From NCBI GenBank assembly GCA_026724425.1, contig JAIUCV010000005.1, forward strand, positions 41,575,784-41,639,783: a DNA stretch of 64,000 nt. The letters run 5' to 3'. The notes under the pieces are model-generated. The model was not told where the DNA came from, ran no database searches, and was given only the letters and a program-made list of their open reading frames with translations. This stretch comes from Erythrophleum ivorense. Lineage: Eukaryota > Streptophyta > Magnoliopsida > Fabales > Fabaceae. The translations under genes and the position numbers were made by a program. The first letter of the stretch is position 1. Each line of letters starts with the position of its first letter. Below are positions 13,312-23,324 of this stretch, piece after piece.

Positions 13312-14217
13312 CATAGTTATTAGAATTGGACTAGACTGGCTAGTTCAACTGAAAAACTAGTGAACTAGCTATCTGTTTGATCTGGATGTGGCTTAAAACC
13401 GATCAAACTTGGTCAAGAATTGGGTTGAACTAGCCGGTTTGAGGTGAAAACTGGCTCCAAACCCGCGATTGAACTGCTCTGTAGCGCCTTATATGTATAA
13501 TTTCGCAAAATGCAATATGTGCGTCATGAACCTTGCACCTCACAGTCGACCACCACTGCACGTTCACCACTAAACCAATAGGCATCTTCAAGTATATATA
13601 TACAATATACAATATATAATATAAAGATTGAGTGATTTTTATTTTAGCAAATCACCAAAATTGGTTTTCATACGTCTCGAACCCTGTCCCCCTTAAGGTA
13701 AATCAGCTGCACCTTCACCATTGAACCATCCAACGTTTTTGTACATTAGATGCAATATTTAATATAAAGAGTGAAAGACTTATTATGTTTTTATTTCAAC
13801 AAATCAAAATAATCTTGTGATTCAAATCTTTGATCTTTAAATTGATAAATTACACCTATATCATTGAATCTTTATTATTGCTTTATTTATAATTATGAAG
13901 TTTTAATATAATAAATTAAAAATAAAGTTCATATAATTTTTACTAAAATTATATAAATAAGTTTTCATATATAAACAAATTAAAATTTAAATATTATATC
14001 ATATTTGATTTATTTTTATGTATAATTAGTTATAATATGTTTCAAAATTTATTAATATTTATTTGTTATTATTTATTATAGTAAATTCCAATATATAAAA
14101 TAAAAAAATATATATTTAATTATTACCAGTTTGACCACGGTTCAACTACGATCGAACCAATGAACCGTGAACCAATACCTTCACCGGTTCAATAACCGGT
14201 TCAGTTTTAAAAACATT
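13312..14217. mobile_element. MULE-like non-autonomous inverted-repeat element
   Basis: About 0.9 kb with diverged terminal inverted repeats: the left end (from CATAGTTATTAGAATTGG) matches the complement of the right end, which runs through ACCGGTTCAATAACCGG and TTTTAAAAACATT. Both ends are rich in ACCGGTT/AACTAG-type subterminal motifs. The flanks GGTTTGAGC (13303-13311) and GGTTTTAGC (14218-14226) agree at eight of nine bases, as expected for the 9-base duplication of Mutator-like elements. The interior is AT-rich and has no transposase; the minus-strand frame 13430-13612 is meaningless. Confidence 0.6.
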
Positions 14218-14226
14218 GGTTTTAGC

Positions 14227-14356
14227 TTTGATGGCCTGATTGGATATAAAATGGACTCGGATCCTCTAAGAATTGGGGAGATTTCATAAGTCTTTTTAAT
14301 TTTTGATATAAAATATTTTTTAATTATCAATTATAAAATTATTTTCATTTTACATT
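14227..14356. other. Short spacer before the Tekay element
   Basis: About 130 bases of AT-rich DNA with nothing recognisable. The next five bases, TTATG at 14357-14361, are the left copy of the Tekay target-site duplication. Confidence 0.6.
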
Positions 14357-14361
14357 TTATG

Positions 14362-16935
14362 TGTAACAACCAGAAAAAGAAAAAGCTGAAAATTTTTAAA
14401 GTTCTAAAAATTTTCTAAGTCTGTTAGCTATAGCGAGAAATGGCCTAGCTATAGCGAATGTACTTGTTCGCTATAGCGAGAAAGAGTCTAGCTATAGTGA
14501 GAGTGCCTTCTAGCTATAGCGATAGCGAAAATGCTTCTAGTTATAGTGAGTGCGGGCATCCTATACAAAAACCAGGGAGCTGCTCGCCATAGCGCATGCC
14601 ATAGTGAAAGCAGAGATCTGAGACTGATGCGTGCTCGCCATAGCGAGGGTTATGCTTTGCTATAGCGAGAGTAAGTTCAGAAAAGCGTGAAAAAAGAGAA
14701 TTTGACTTCTTAAAGAGTCCAAATTCATTCTTTTCCTTTAAACCGACCTAAGCTTCGTCCAAAGCAAAGAAAAGGCTTAAGAGAGAGAGGGAAACTAGGA
14801 GGAACTAAGAGAGAAGGAAGGGAAGCTAATGAAGAAAAGTAAGAACCTTTAAAGCTCTTCATGCTTCTTCTTCTTGATCTTATTCTTCTCTTTCTAAGGT
14901 TTCTTTCCATGGGTTGTTGAGTAAAAAAGCTTTGTTCTAGTCAAGAATGAGCAAGAAACTCATGTATCTTCACTTCTTTTTCTTTGCTTTCTTTCTTGAG
15001 AGCTTGAGAGAGGAAGGAGAGTTAGTGGAACTCTAGAGAGATAGAAACCCCTAGTTGCTTATACTTGTTAGGGTTTGCTCTGAAGAAACCCCTAGCCTTG
15101 TGAGTAATTGTTTGACTTCCAAGAGAGTAATTTTATGCTCTTTGTTGTGCCTAGGTTCAAAAGAAGCAACTCCATCTAGTTGTGAGTGTGAAATCAAGAA
15201 GGGAGAAGAGAATTTGAAAAGGAAGGCTTATATTGGCTTATAAGGTAGCTCTCCACTCTTTCTTATTGCATTCTTAGATGTATATAGTCATTGTATGCTT
15301 ATGTATATGCTTGTATTATGAGCCATGCCATTTGATGATGCCTTTATGCATTAGTACCAATATGCTTATGATATGAATTGTGAAAAATGCTCAGGTGAGG
15401 GAGTGCTGAAAGTCCTTTGAGACGGGTGAGGTGGAGCCAAAAGTCCCTAAACCAAGGGTGAGGCCAATCCAAAAGTCCTAAAAACTCAGGTGAGGCTAGA
15501 CCAAAAGTCCCTGGAGCTTATTCTTGGCATTGATATGATATCATGGCATGAAAATTATATGTTGTGCAATTGTGAATGATTTGCATGCTTGACTTGTTTT
15601 TTGCACACTCACACTTAATTTGATGTATAGGAAGACCGAGTGCTTATGTATATACATTATTTTTGAGATATAAATATTTGAGCAAGTGTAAAAGTATGTA
15701 TGAATGATGTATGAACTATGTAGAGAGCCAAATCAATGAAAATGTGGGATTTGACCCTTTTGTGGCTTACATATAAGAGTGCATTTTGGCCCGTAGCATA
15801 GTGAGTTTGAGATGTGTATTGATTTGGACCACTTGAGTATTTCATATATACTATGTTTATACTTTCAAACTTGCCCAAAAGGTGCTAGAACATGTGGGAG
15901 GCCATTTGGACCCACTTTGAACCACTTTGGGTGCCAAAACTGCCATATTTGTGAGCTCTGTCAAAGTATGACCAAATGAGCTCTTCTTGATATAAAATTT
16001 GGCATGCCTCTAGAGCCTATTGATAGCTTCTTGAGAAGCTAAAGTGTGTAATATTTGGAGATCTAAGAAATATTTGGTGAATTGTTGAAATTGGAGAATT
16101 TTTTGGTTTTGGTTATTGTACTGTGCAACTAGGTCCGAAAATGAATCTATGTCATTCATGGACCAAATGGTGTTCGATTGTCATGAAATTTTATGGGTAT
16201 AAACTAGATATCCACAGTGACCTATACCAACTAGAAGCAACTCAATCGGAAGTCTGTAGAGGGAGAATGAACTTTCTGAAGTTCTATGTCAGTATCAGGG
16301 AAGCCATCCGACCTTCGTTATTGTTCCATCAGTTTTTGAGGTCCAAGGGCTACTGAAATGATCTGAAATTATTTTTCCCCTCTCTTTAACATCTGTATCT
16401 TTCCAAATTGGTATAGTTTGGCTAGATTGGAATTTTGTGGAATTAGTTACGAATTTTTGAAGTTCATGACAGCAAGCTGCACCAGTACTAGGGATAGTTG
16501 GACCTCTGTCTCTTTTTCGATGTCAAATATGGTCCAAGTGCTGAGATTATGGTTGAGAATTATTTTTATGTAAATTTAACACTTATAGATTTTTAGAAAG
16601 CTATGGTTTGTTTGATTCACATTTTTTTAGAATTAGTTATGATTTTCCAAAGTTAGAGCCAAAAATCTGACTTTTGGGCTCATGTGAGAAATTGCATTTT
16701 CTTGGTTTTTGGCTTCATATCCGTGGTTTATGGGTTGTTTGAGGCTATGTACAAGTTGTATAAATGGTGCTTGGGTAGAGAATATGAATAATGGGTTCAC
16801 GGGACCCACGAATTATGAGCGTTTGAACCTCGTTTTATAGCTTGAAAATGCCACGGTTTATACTTGTTCATTGAAAATCATATGGAATCAAGCCTTGGGG
16901 GAGATTAGTAAAAGTTAAGTCATTATGGTATTACA
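14362..16935 (+). repeat. 5' LTR of the Tekay element
   Basis: 2574 bases, TGTAACAACC to TATTACA. It holds the TCGCTATAGCGA motif array (about 14425-14670), the AAAAGTCC tandem block (about 15395-15515) and long AT-rich 3' portions. Compared with its 3' partner it lacks about 140 bases after GCTTGACTTG near 15595, a deletion that removed the conserved hairpin block. The frames at 15055-15243 and 16123-16356 recur in the 3' LTR (22429 and 27263), so they belong to the repeat and not to genes. Confidence 0.92.
14425..14670 (+). repeat. Palindromic motif array in the 5' LTR
   Basis: Roughly ten degenerate copies of TAGCTATAGCGA / TCGCTATAGCGA / TCGCCATAGCGA about 20-27 bases apart. Several differ from the consensus only by CG to TG or CA, as expected from methyl-cytosine loss. 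Confidence 0.85.
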
Positions 16936-16939
16936 TTTT

Positions 16940-16957
16940 TGGTATTAGAGTAAAGGT
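16940..16957 (+). promoter_or_regulatory. Primer binding site (initiator Met tRNA type), decayed
   Basis: TGGTATTAGAGTAAAGG five bases after the 5' LTR. It matches the TGGTATCAGAGC site of the second copy (63112) except for two C to T changes. Complementarity to the 3' end of initiator methionine tRNA is the usual primer of Tekay elements. Confidence 0.85.
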
Positions 16958-17100
16958 TCAGGCACTTTTGCTCAGTGTTGGGCTATTAAATGATGTGAAT
17001 TGCTTGTGTTTGGTGTGAATTGCCATGGAAGTGGTAACATCCATATGCATATGTGCTTATGCTATGATTGTGAACTGAGGATTGCTACTCCTTTTCAGAC

Positions 17101-20100
17101 ATGGTTGAGACTAGACAGGGTAGGGGTAGAGGCAGGCCACCCAGGGCTCAGAGAGCTGATTCAGAGGTTCCTGTTGAGCTTGAGGATTCTCTGTGGACCA
17201 TCGTGGAGAGACTTGATCGGTATGAGGCCATGATGGGCCAGCACCAGGAGATGCTGGAACAGCAGAGGTACATTGCCCAGCAACAACATGATATGATCAT
17301 GCACTTATAAGATACCCTGGCCAGGCAAGAAAAAGCCAAGAGAGAAGCCCCTATACCTTAGCCATCCACATCTGGTATTCCACCTGTATCGCCCCAAGAG
17401 CCTATTGGTGCTCAGACCTAGACGCCTATCCAGAAACTGTTAAAGCAGTTTTGGCAGAACAGTCCATCCTAGTTTGATGGGGAGTTGGATGCGAATAAAG
17501 TAGAGGCTTGGGTTATGGAGTTCAAGAAAATATTCTCGGTGATGGATTGTACCACCGAACAGAAAGCTCAGCTAGCCACTTTCATGCTACAAAAGGAAAC
17601 TAATAGATGGTGGCGTAGCACGAAACCTCTGATGGAGACCAAGAACGTACTGATAACTTAAGAAAGCTTCTTGGTTGAATTTTATGAGAAATATTTTCCT
17701 AGTTCGGTGAGGAAGAAGAAAGAGATGGAATTTATGGGTTTGAGATAGACAGATGGGATGACTGTGAACCAGTATATGGCTAAGTTTATTGAGTTATCTT
17801 GGTATTCCTCTTACCTTCAGAGGTATGATGATGAACCCTAGAGATGTGAGCAATTTGAGACTTGGTTAAAGCCCCTGATTAGCGACAGGTTACCCCACAG
17901 CGGATCAGGAAGTTCAATACCTTTGTGAAGGTCAGCAGGGTGATTGAGACTAACCTATGAGCTCTCATGCCTGCTGCGGTTACAGCTATTCAGAAAGGGG
18001 TTTCGGAATTAAAAAGACCTAGACCGGAAGAGGATTCTAGTGTGACACCCAGTGCCAAGAAGAAAAGCAAGGGGTTATGGAACCGAAGGCCACAGCGAGG
18101 TAAGCCGATGTCGCCTCCTCAGAGCCAGTCATCCTTCCAGCAGTCTCCAGTGACATGTTTTAAGTGTGGGAAGTCGGGGCACATTGCTAGACACTGTCTT
18201 CAGATGGACACAATACCTCTTCCTAGGCCGCAGACTTAAGGCCGAGTGTTTGCCCTCACTCAGCAGGAAGCCAATGCGTCCCCCAGTTTGATCCGAGATA
18301 TGCTAATAATGAATGGCTTTCCTGTAATTGCTATGTTTGATTCGAGTGCTAGTCACTCGTTTATATCCTTTGATTGTGTAAGGCAATTGGGTCTAGCTAT
18401 TAGTGTCTTGCCATTTGACTTGTCTGTCACTATACCCACTGGAGGCCACGTGGTTACTTTCCACACTTGCTTAAATGTCACTGTTCAGTTCAATCATTGC
18501 CATACCACTATTGATTTGATCTGTATGCCCTTCGAAGATATTGATTTGATTGTTGGAATGAACTGGTTGGCCACGAATAATGCGGTACTTGATTGTGAAC
18601 ACCGAACCATTTTCTTACCTGCTTGTAGGACCATACCTAGGGTAGGAGCTGAGTTATTTTTTATGACTACTGCCCAGGCTGAGAGGCATTTAGAGTGCGA
18701 ATGTCAAGGGTTTATAGTCTTTTTCTCTATTCGGGCTGAGGTAGAGGAAGGGATAGAGGAGATCCCAATTGTCAGGGAATTCCTAAAAGTTTTCCCTAAA
18801 GAATTTGACTTTAGTGGTCTATCCCCTGAGAGAGAACTAGAGCTCCTTATAGACATAGTGCCTGGGGCTGGACTAGTGTCCAAGGCTCCTTACAGGATGG
18901 CTCCCGCCAAGCTTGCTGAGTTGAAAAAGTAGACAGAGGAATTGTTAGAGAAAGGGTTTATCCGCCCTAGTGTTTCACCTTGGGGAGCTCTGGTGTTCTT
19001 TGTGAAAAAGAAGGATGGTAGCTTACGTTTGTTTATTGATTATAGAAAGTTGAATAAAGTTACCATCAAGAATAAATATCCTCTCTCTAGAATTGATGAT
19101 TTGTTAGATCAGTTGGTTAGGGCATCTGTGTTTTCCAAGATAGATCTTAGATCTGGGTACTACCAGTTGAGAGTGAGAAATGAAGACGTCTCCAAGACAG
19201 CCTTCAGAATGAGATATGGGCATTATGAGTTCTTTGTGATGCCATTTGGGCTGACGAATACACCTACTGTGTTCATGGATTACATGAATAGAGTATTCAG
19301 ACCGTATCTAGATCAGTTTGTGGTGGTCTTCATTGATGATATCCTAGTGTATTCTAGATCCTTTGAGGAGCACGAGAGGCATTTGAGATTAGTCCTAGAG
19401 ACCTTGAGAGAGAAAAGGTTATATGCCAAACTTAGTAAATGTGAGTTTTGGCTGACCGAGGTGAGATTCTTAGGTAATGTGATTTCAAGAGACGGGGTCG
19501 TGATTGATCCCCATAAAGTTGAGGCTGTGTTACAGTAAGATAGACCTAGAACGATCACCGAGGTCAGGAGTTTCCTAGGTATGGTAGGGTACTATAGATG
19601 ATTTATTCAGGGCTTTTCTCAGATGGCCTTACCACTGACGAGGTTAACTAAAAAAGAGACACCATTCGTGTGGGATGATAGATGTGAGAGGAGTTTCCAG
19701 GAGTTGAAACTTTGTTTGACCACTGCCCTTGTACTGATTATCCCTGACCCTAGTGAACCATTTGTGGTTTATTGTGATGCCTCAGGCAAAGGGTTAGGAT
19801 GCGTGTTGATGTAGCAGGGTAGAGTAGTGGCATATGCCTCTAGGCAGTTGAGGCCTCATGAGCAGAATTATCCCACGCATGACCTGAAATTAGCCACCGT
19901 AGTGTTTGCTCTTAAAATCTAGAGACACTATCTGTATGGTGCTACCATAGAGATTTATAGTGACCACAAGAGTCTAAAATACCTGTTTGACCAGAAGAAA
20001 CTCAATATGAGATAGAGAAGATGGATGGAGTTTCTGAAAGACTATAATTATGTGTTAAAATATCATCGGGGCAAGGCCAATGTGGTGGTGGATGCCCTGA

Positions 20101-21662
20101 GTAGGAAATCCATCCATGCAGCCCATATGATGATTAGGGAGAAGGAGCTCCTAGAGGAGTTTAGAAACTTGAACCTCTCTTGTTAGGTGGTATCGGGTAA
20201 ATTGTATCTGAGTGAAACCCGAATTGAGAATGTATTGAGAACCCAGATCTTAGATGCCCAAAGAGAGGATGAGTTCCTAAGACAGATTAGGAATGAGATC
20301 TCCTAAGGTAAGACCTCAGATTTCAAGATGTCTGAGGATGGTATGATAGTATACCGAGATAGAATCTGTATGCCTAGTCAAAATGAGTTGAGAGAAAGTA
20401 TTTTAGAATAGGTACATAAGAGTAAGTATACTATCCACTCAGGTGCCACCAAGATGTATCAGGATTTGAAACAGATTTCCTAGTGGCTGGGGATGAAGAA
20501 TGATGTGACAGATTATGTGGCTAGATGCCTAGTGTGTTAGAGGTTAAAAATATAACATCAAAGACCAGTTGGGTTGTTGTAACCTCTAGATATCCCTAAG
20601 TGGAAGTGGGATAGTATAGCCATGGACTTTGTTATGGGGTTACCTAAAACATCCTCTTGACATGACGCTATTTGGGTAGTTGTGGATAGACTGACGAAGT
20701 CTGCACACTTTTTAGCTATCAGGGCTACTCATACACTGGATAGATTAGCCCAGTTGTATATTAGAGAGATAGTACAACTTCATGGAGTACCCAGTAGCAT
20801 AGTTTCAGATAGAGACCCTAGGTTCACATCGAACTTTCGAAAGTTATTGTAGCATGCCTTAGGGACCAGGTTGCGGTTTAGTACTACATATCACCCTCAG
20901 ACAGATGGTCAGACTGAGAGGACCATCCAAACTTTAGAGAACATGCTGAGGGCGTGTGTGTTAGAAATGAGGGGTAACTGGGATGTGTATTTACCATTAG
21001 TAGAGTTTGCTTATAATAACAGTTACCATTCCAGTATCTAGATGACCCTTTATGAGGCTTTGTATGGGAGAAAGTATAGATCCCCTATGTGTTGGGTTGA
21101 GCTAGGTGAGAGGAGTATAATAGGACTTGAGATTGTAGATCAGACCACCCGACAGATGGAATTGATTAGAAAGAGACTCCTTACGGCCCAAAGTAGGCAG
21201 AAAAGCTATGCCAATAAGAGAAAGAGGCCGTTAGAGTTTGAGATTGGAGACCATGTGTTCATTCGAGTGTCTTTAGTGACGGGAGTAGATCGGTCAATGA
21301 GGGTAAGAAAACTCAGTCTTAGGTATATTGGTTCATTTGAAATTCTTGAGAAAATTGGACCCATGGCTTATCGAATAGCCTTACCTCCTAACCTAACCCA
21401 AATCCACGGTGTTTTTCATGTCTCCCAGTTGAAAAAGTATTTACCAGATCCCTTACATGTCATAGAATATGAGCATGTGCAATTGTAAGAAGATCTTTCC
21501 TATGTAATGAGATCAAAGAGAATTGTGGATGCGAAGCTGAAATAGCTGAGAAGCAAGAGCATTCCTCTAGTGAAAGTGATCTGGAGAGGTCTGACATCTA
21601 AGGAAGCAACCTAGGAATTGGAGAATGAAATGAGGCAAAAATATCCAGAGTTATTCCCTTGA
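17101..21662 (+). pseudogene. Tekay gag-pol polyprotein, inactivated
   Basis: A single frame of about 1,500 codons, the usual size for Tekay. It starts at ATG 17101 (MVETRQGRGRGRPP), shared with the second copy at 63273. Gag runs to about 18240: a Gln-rich probable coiled coil (residues 45-70) and a CCHC knuckle CFKCGKSGHIARHC (18156-18197). Protease: FDSSASHSF at about 18336, where the usual DSG/DTG is DSS, so the active site is altered. Reverse transcriptase: 18942-19538 with the FIDD catalytic pair intact at 19329-19340. RNase H: YCDASGKG (about 19770) and YSDHKSLKY (about 19957). Integrase: VVDRLTKSAHF (about 20679), SDRDPRF (about 20807), DGQTERTIQ (about 20904). The tail (about 21500-21660) resembles a chromodomain (IPLVKVIWRG, then ELENEMRQKYPELF). 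About twenty premature stops fall in pol, a frameshift near 17895 in gag, and two compensating one-base shifts near 20160 and 20219. The original stop is TGA 21660. Confidence 0.93.
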
Positions 21663-21697
21663 GGTATATATTTAAATTTTAAGGACAAAATTTCTTT

Positions 21698-21712
21698 TAA
21701 AGAGGGTGGAAA
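21698..21712 (+). promoter_or_regulatory. Polypurine tract
   Basis: AAAGAGGGTGGAAA directly before the 3' LTR start TGTAACAA at 21713. This purine run is the expected primer for plus-strand DNA synthesis. Confidence 0.85.
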
Positions 21713-21772
21713 TGTAACAACCAAAAAAAAAAAGCTAAAAATTTTCGAAGTCCTGAAAATTTTCTAAATCTG

Positions 21773-22045
21773 TTAGCTATAGTGAGAAATGGCCTAACTA
21801 TAGCGAATGTACCTATTTGCTATAGCGAGAAAGAGTCTAACTATAGCGAGAAAGAGTCTAGCTATAGCGAGAAAGAGTCTAGCTATAGCGAGAGTGCCTT
21901 CTAGCTATAGCGAAAATGCTTCTAGTTATAGCGAGTGCGGGCATCCCATACAAAAACTAGGGAGCTGCTCACCGTAGCGCGCTCCATAGTGAAAGCATGG
22001 ATCTGAGACTGATACGTGCTCGCCGTAGTGATGGTTATGCTTTGC
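21773..22045 (+). repeat. Palindromic motif array with 21-base tandem expansion
   Basis: The same TCGCTATAGCGA-like array as in the 5' LTR, but a GAAAGAGTCTAGCTATAGCGA unit is repeated three times at about 21828-21891 (one unit has an A for G). The 5' LTR has a single copy at about 14479. Confidence 0.88.
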
Positions 22046-23324
22046 TATAGCAAGGGTAAGTTTGAAAAGCATGAAAAAAGAGAATTTGACTTCTTAAAGC
22101 GTCCAAATTCATTCTTTTCCTTTAAACCGACCTAAGCTAAAGAAAAGGCTTGAGAGAGAGAGGGAAACTAGGAGGAACTAAGAGAGAAGGAAGGGAAGCT
22201 AAGGAAGAAAGATAAGAACCTTTAAAGCTCTTCATGCTTCTTCTTCTTGATCCTATTCTTCTCCTTTTAAGGTTTCTTTCCATGGGTTGTTGAGTAAGAA
22301 AGCTTTGTTCTAGTCAAGAATGAGCAAGAAACTCATGTATTTTCACTTCTTTTTCTTTGCTTTCTTTCTTGAGAGCTTGAGAGAGGAAGGAGAGTTAGTG
22401 GAAACTCTAGAGAGAGAGAAACCCCTAGTTGCTTATACTTGTTAGGGTTTGCTCTGAAGAAACCCTTAGCCTTGTGAGTAATTGTTTGACTTCCAAGAGA
22501 GTAATTTCATACTCTTTGTTGTGCCTAGGTTCAAAAGAAGCAACTCCATCTAGTTGTGAGTGTGAAATTAAGAAGGGAGAAGAGAATTTGAAAGGAAAGG
22601 CTTATGTTGGCTTATAAGGTAGCTTTTCACTCTTTCTTATTGTATTCTTGGATGTATATAGTCATTGTATGCTTATGTATATGCTTGTATTATGAGCCAT
22701 GCCATTTGATGATGCCTTGATGCATTAGTACCAATATGCTTATGATATGAATTGTGAAAAATGCTCAGGTGAGGTAGTGCCGAAAGTCCTTTAAGACGCG
22801 TGAGGTGGAGCCAAAAGTCCCTAAACCAAGGGTGAGGCCAATCCAAAAGTCCCAAAAACTTGGGTGAGGCTAGACCAAAAGTCCCTAGAGCTTATTCTTG
22901 GCATTGATATGATATCATGGCATGAAAATTATATGTTGTGTAATTGTGAATGATTTGCATGCTTGACTTGCTTATATGCATTGATTCCTTCCTTGAATGA
23001 GTATGAGCTATTGAGATTTCTTGAATCTCACCCCCTTCTCTCTCCCATCTCATATGGTCCAGGTGGAGCTCAAAAGCCTAAGAGTGGAGGTCATGAGGCA
23101 TAAAAGGCCTTGTTTTGCCACTTTTGCACACTTACACCTAGCTTGATGTGTAAGAAGACCGAGTGCTTATGTATATATATTATTTTTGAGATGTAAATAT
23201 TTGAGCAAGTGTAAAAGTATGTATGAATAATGTATGAACTATGTAGAGAGCCAAAGCAATGAAAATGTGAGATTTGTCCCTTTTGTGGCTTACATATAAG
23301 AGTGCATTTTGGCCCGTAGCATAG

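Noticed and set aside
16123..16356. 77-residue open frame, nearly the same as the one at 27263-27496
   Set aside because: Both lie at the same place in the two LTRs of one element. The match reflects LTR identity, not a conserved gene; the second Tekay LTR does not keep it open.
17000..17233. Alternative plus-strand frame overlapping the gag start
   Set aside because: A different frame from gag; the gag ATG at 17101 is conserved in the second copy at 63273 and gives recognisable gag.
21828..21891. Regular short direct repeats that could suggest a CRISPR-like array
   Set aside because: Plant nuclear DNA, no constant repeat with unique spacers, no cas genes; the array is part of an LTR.
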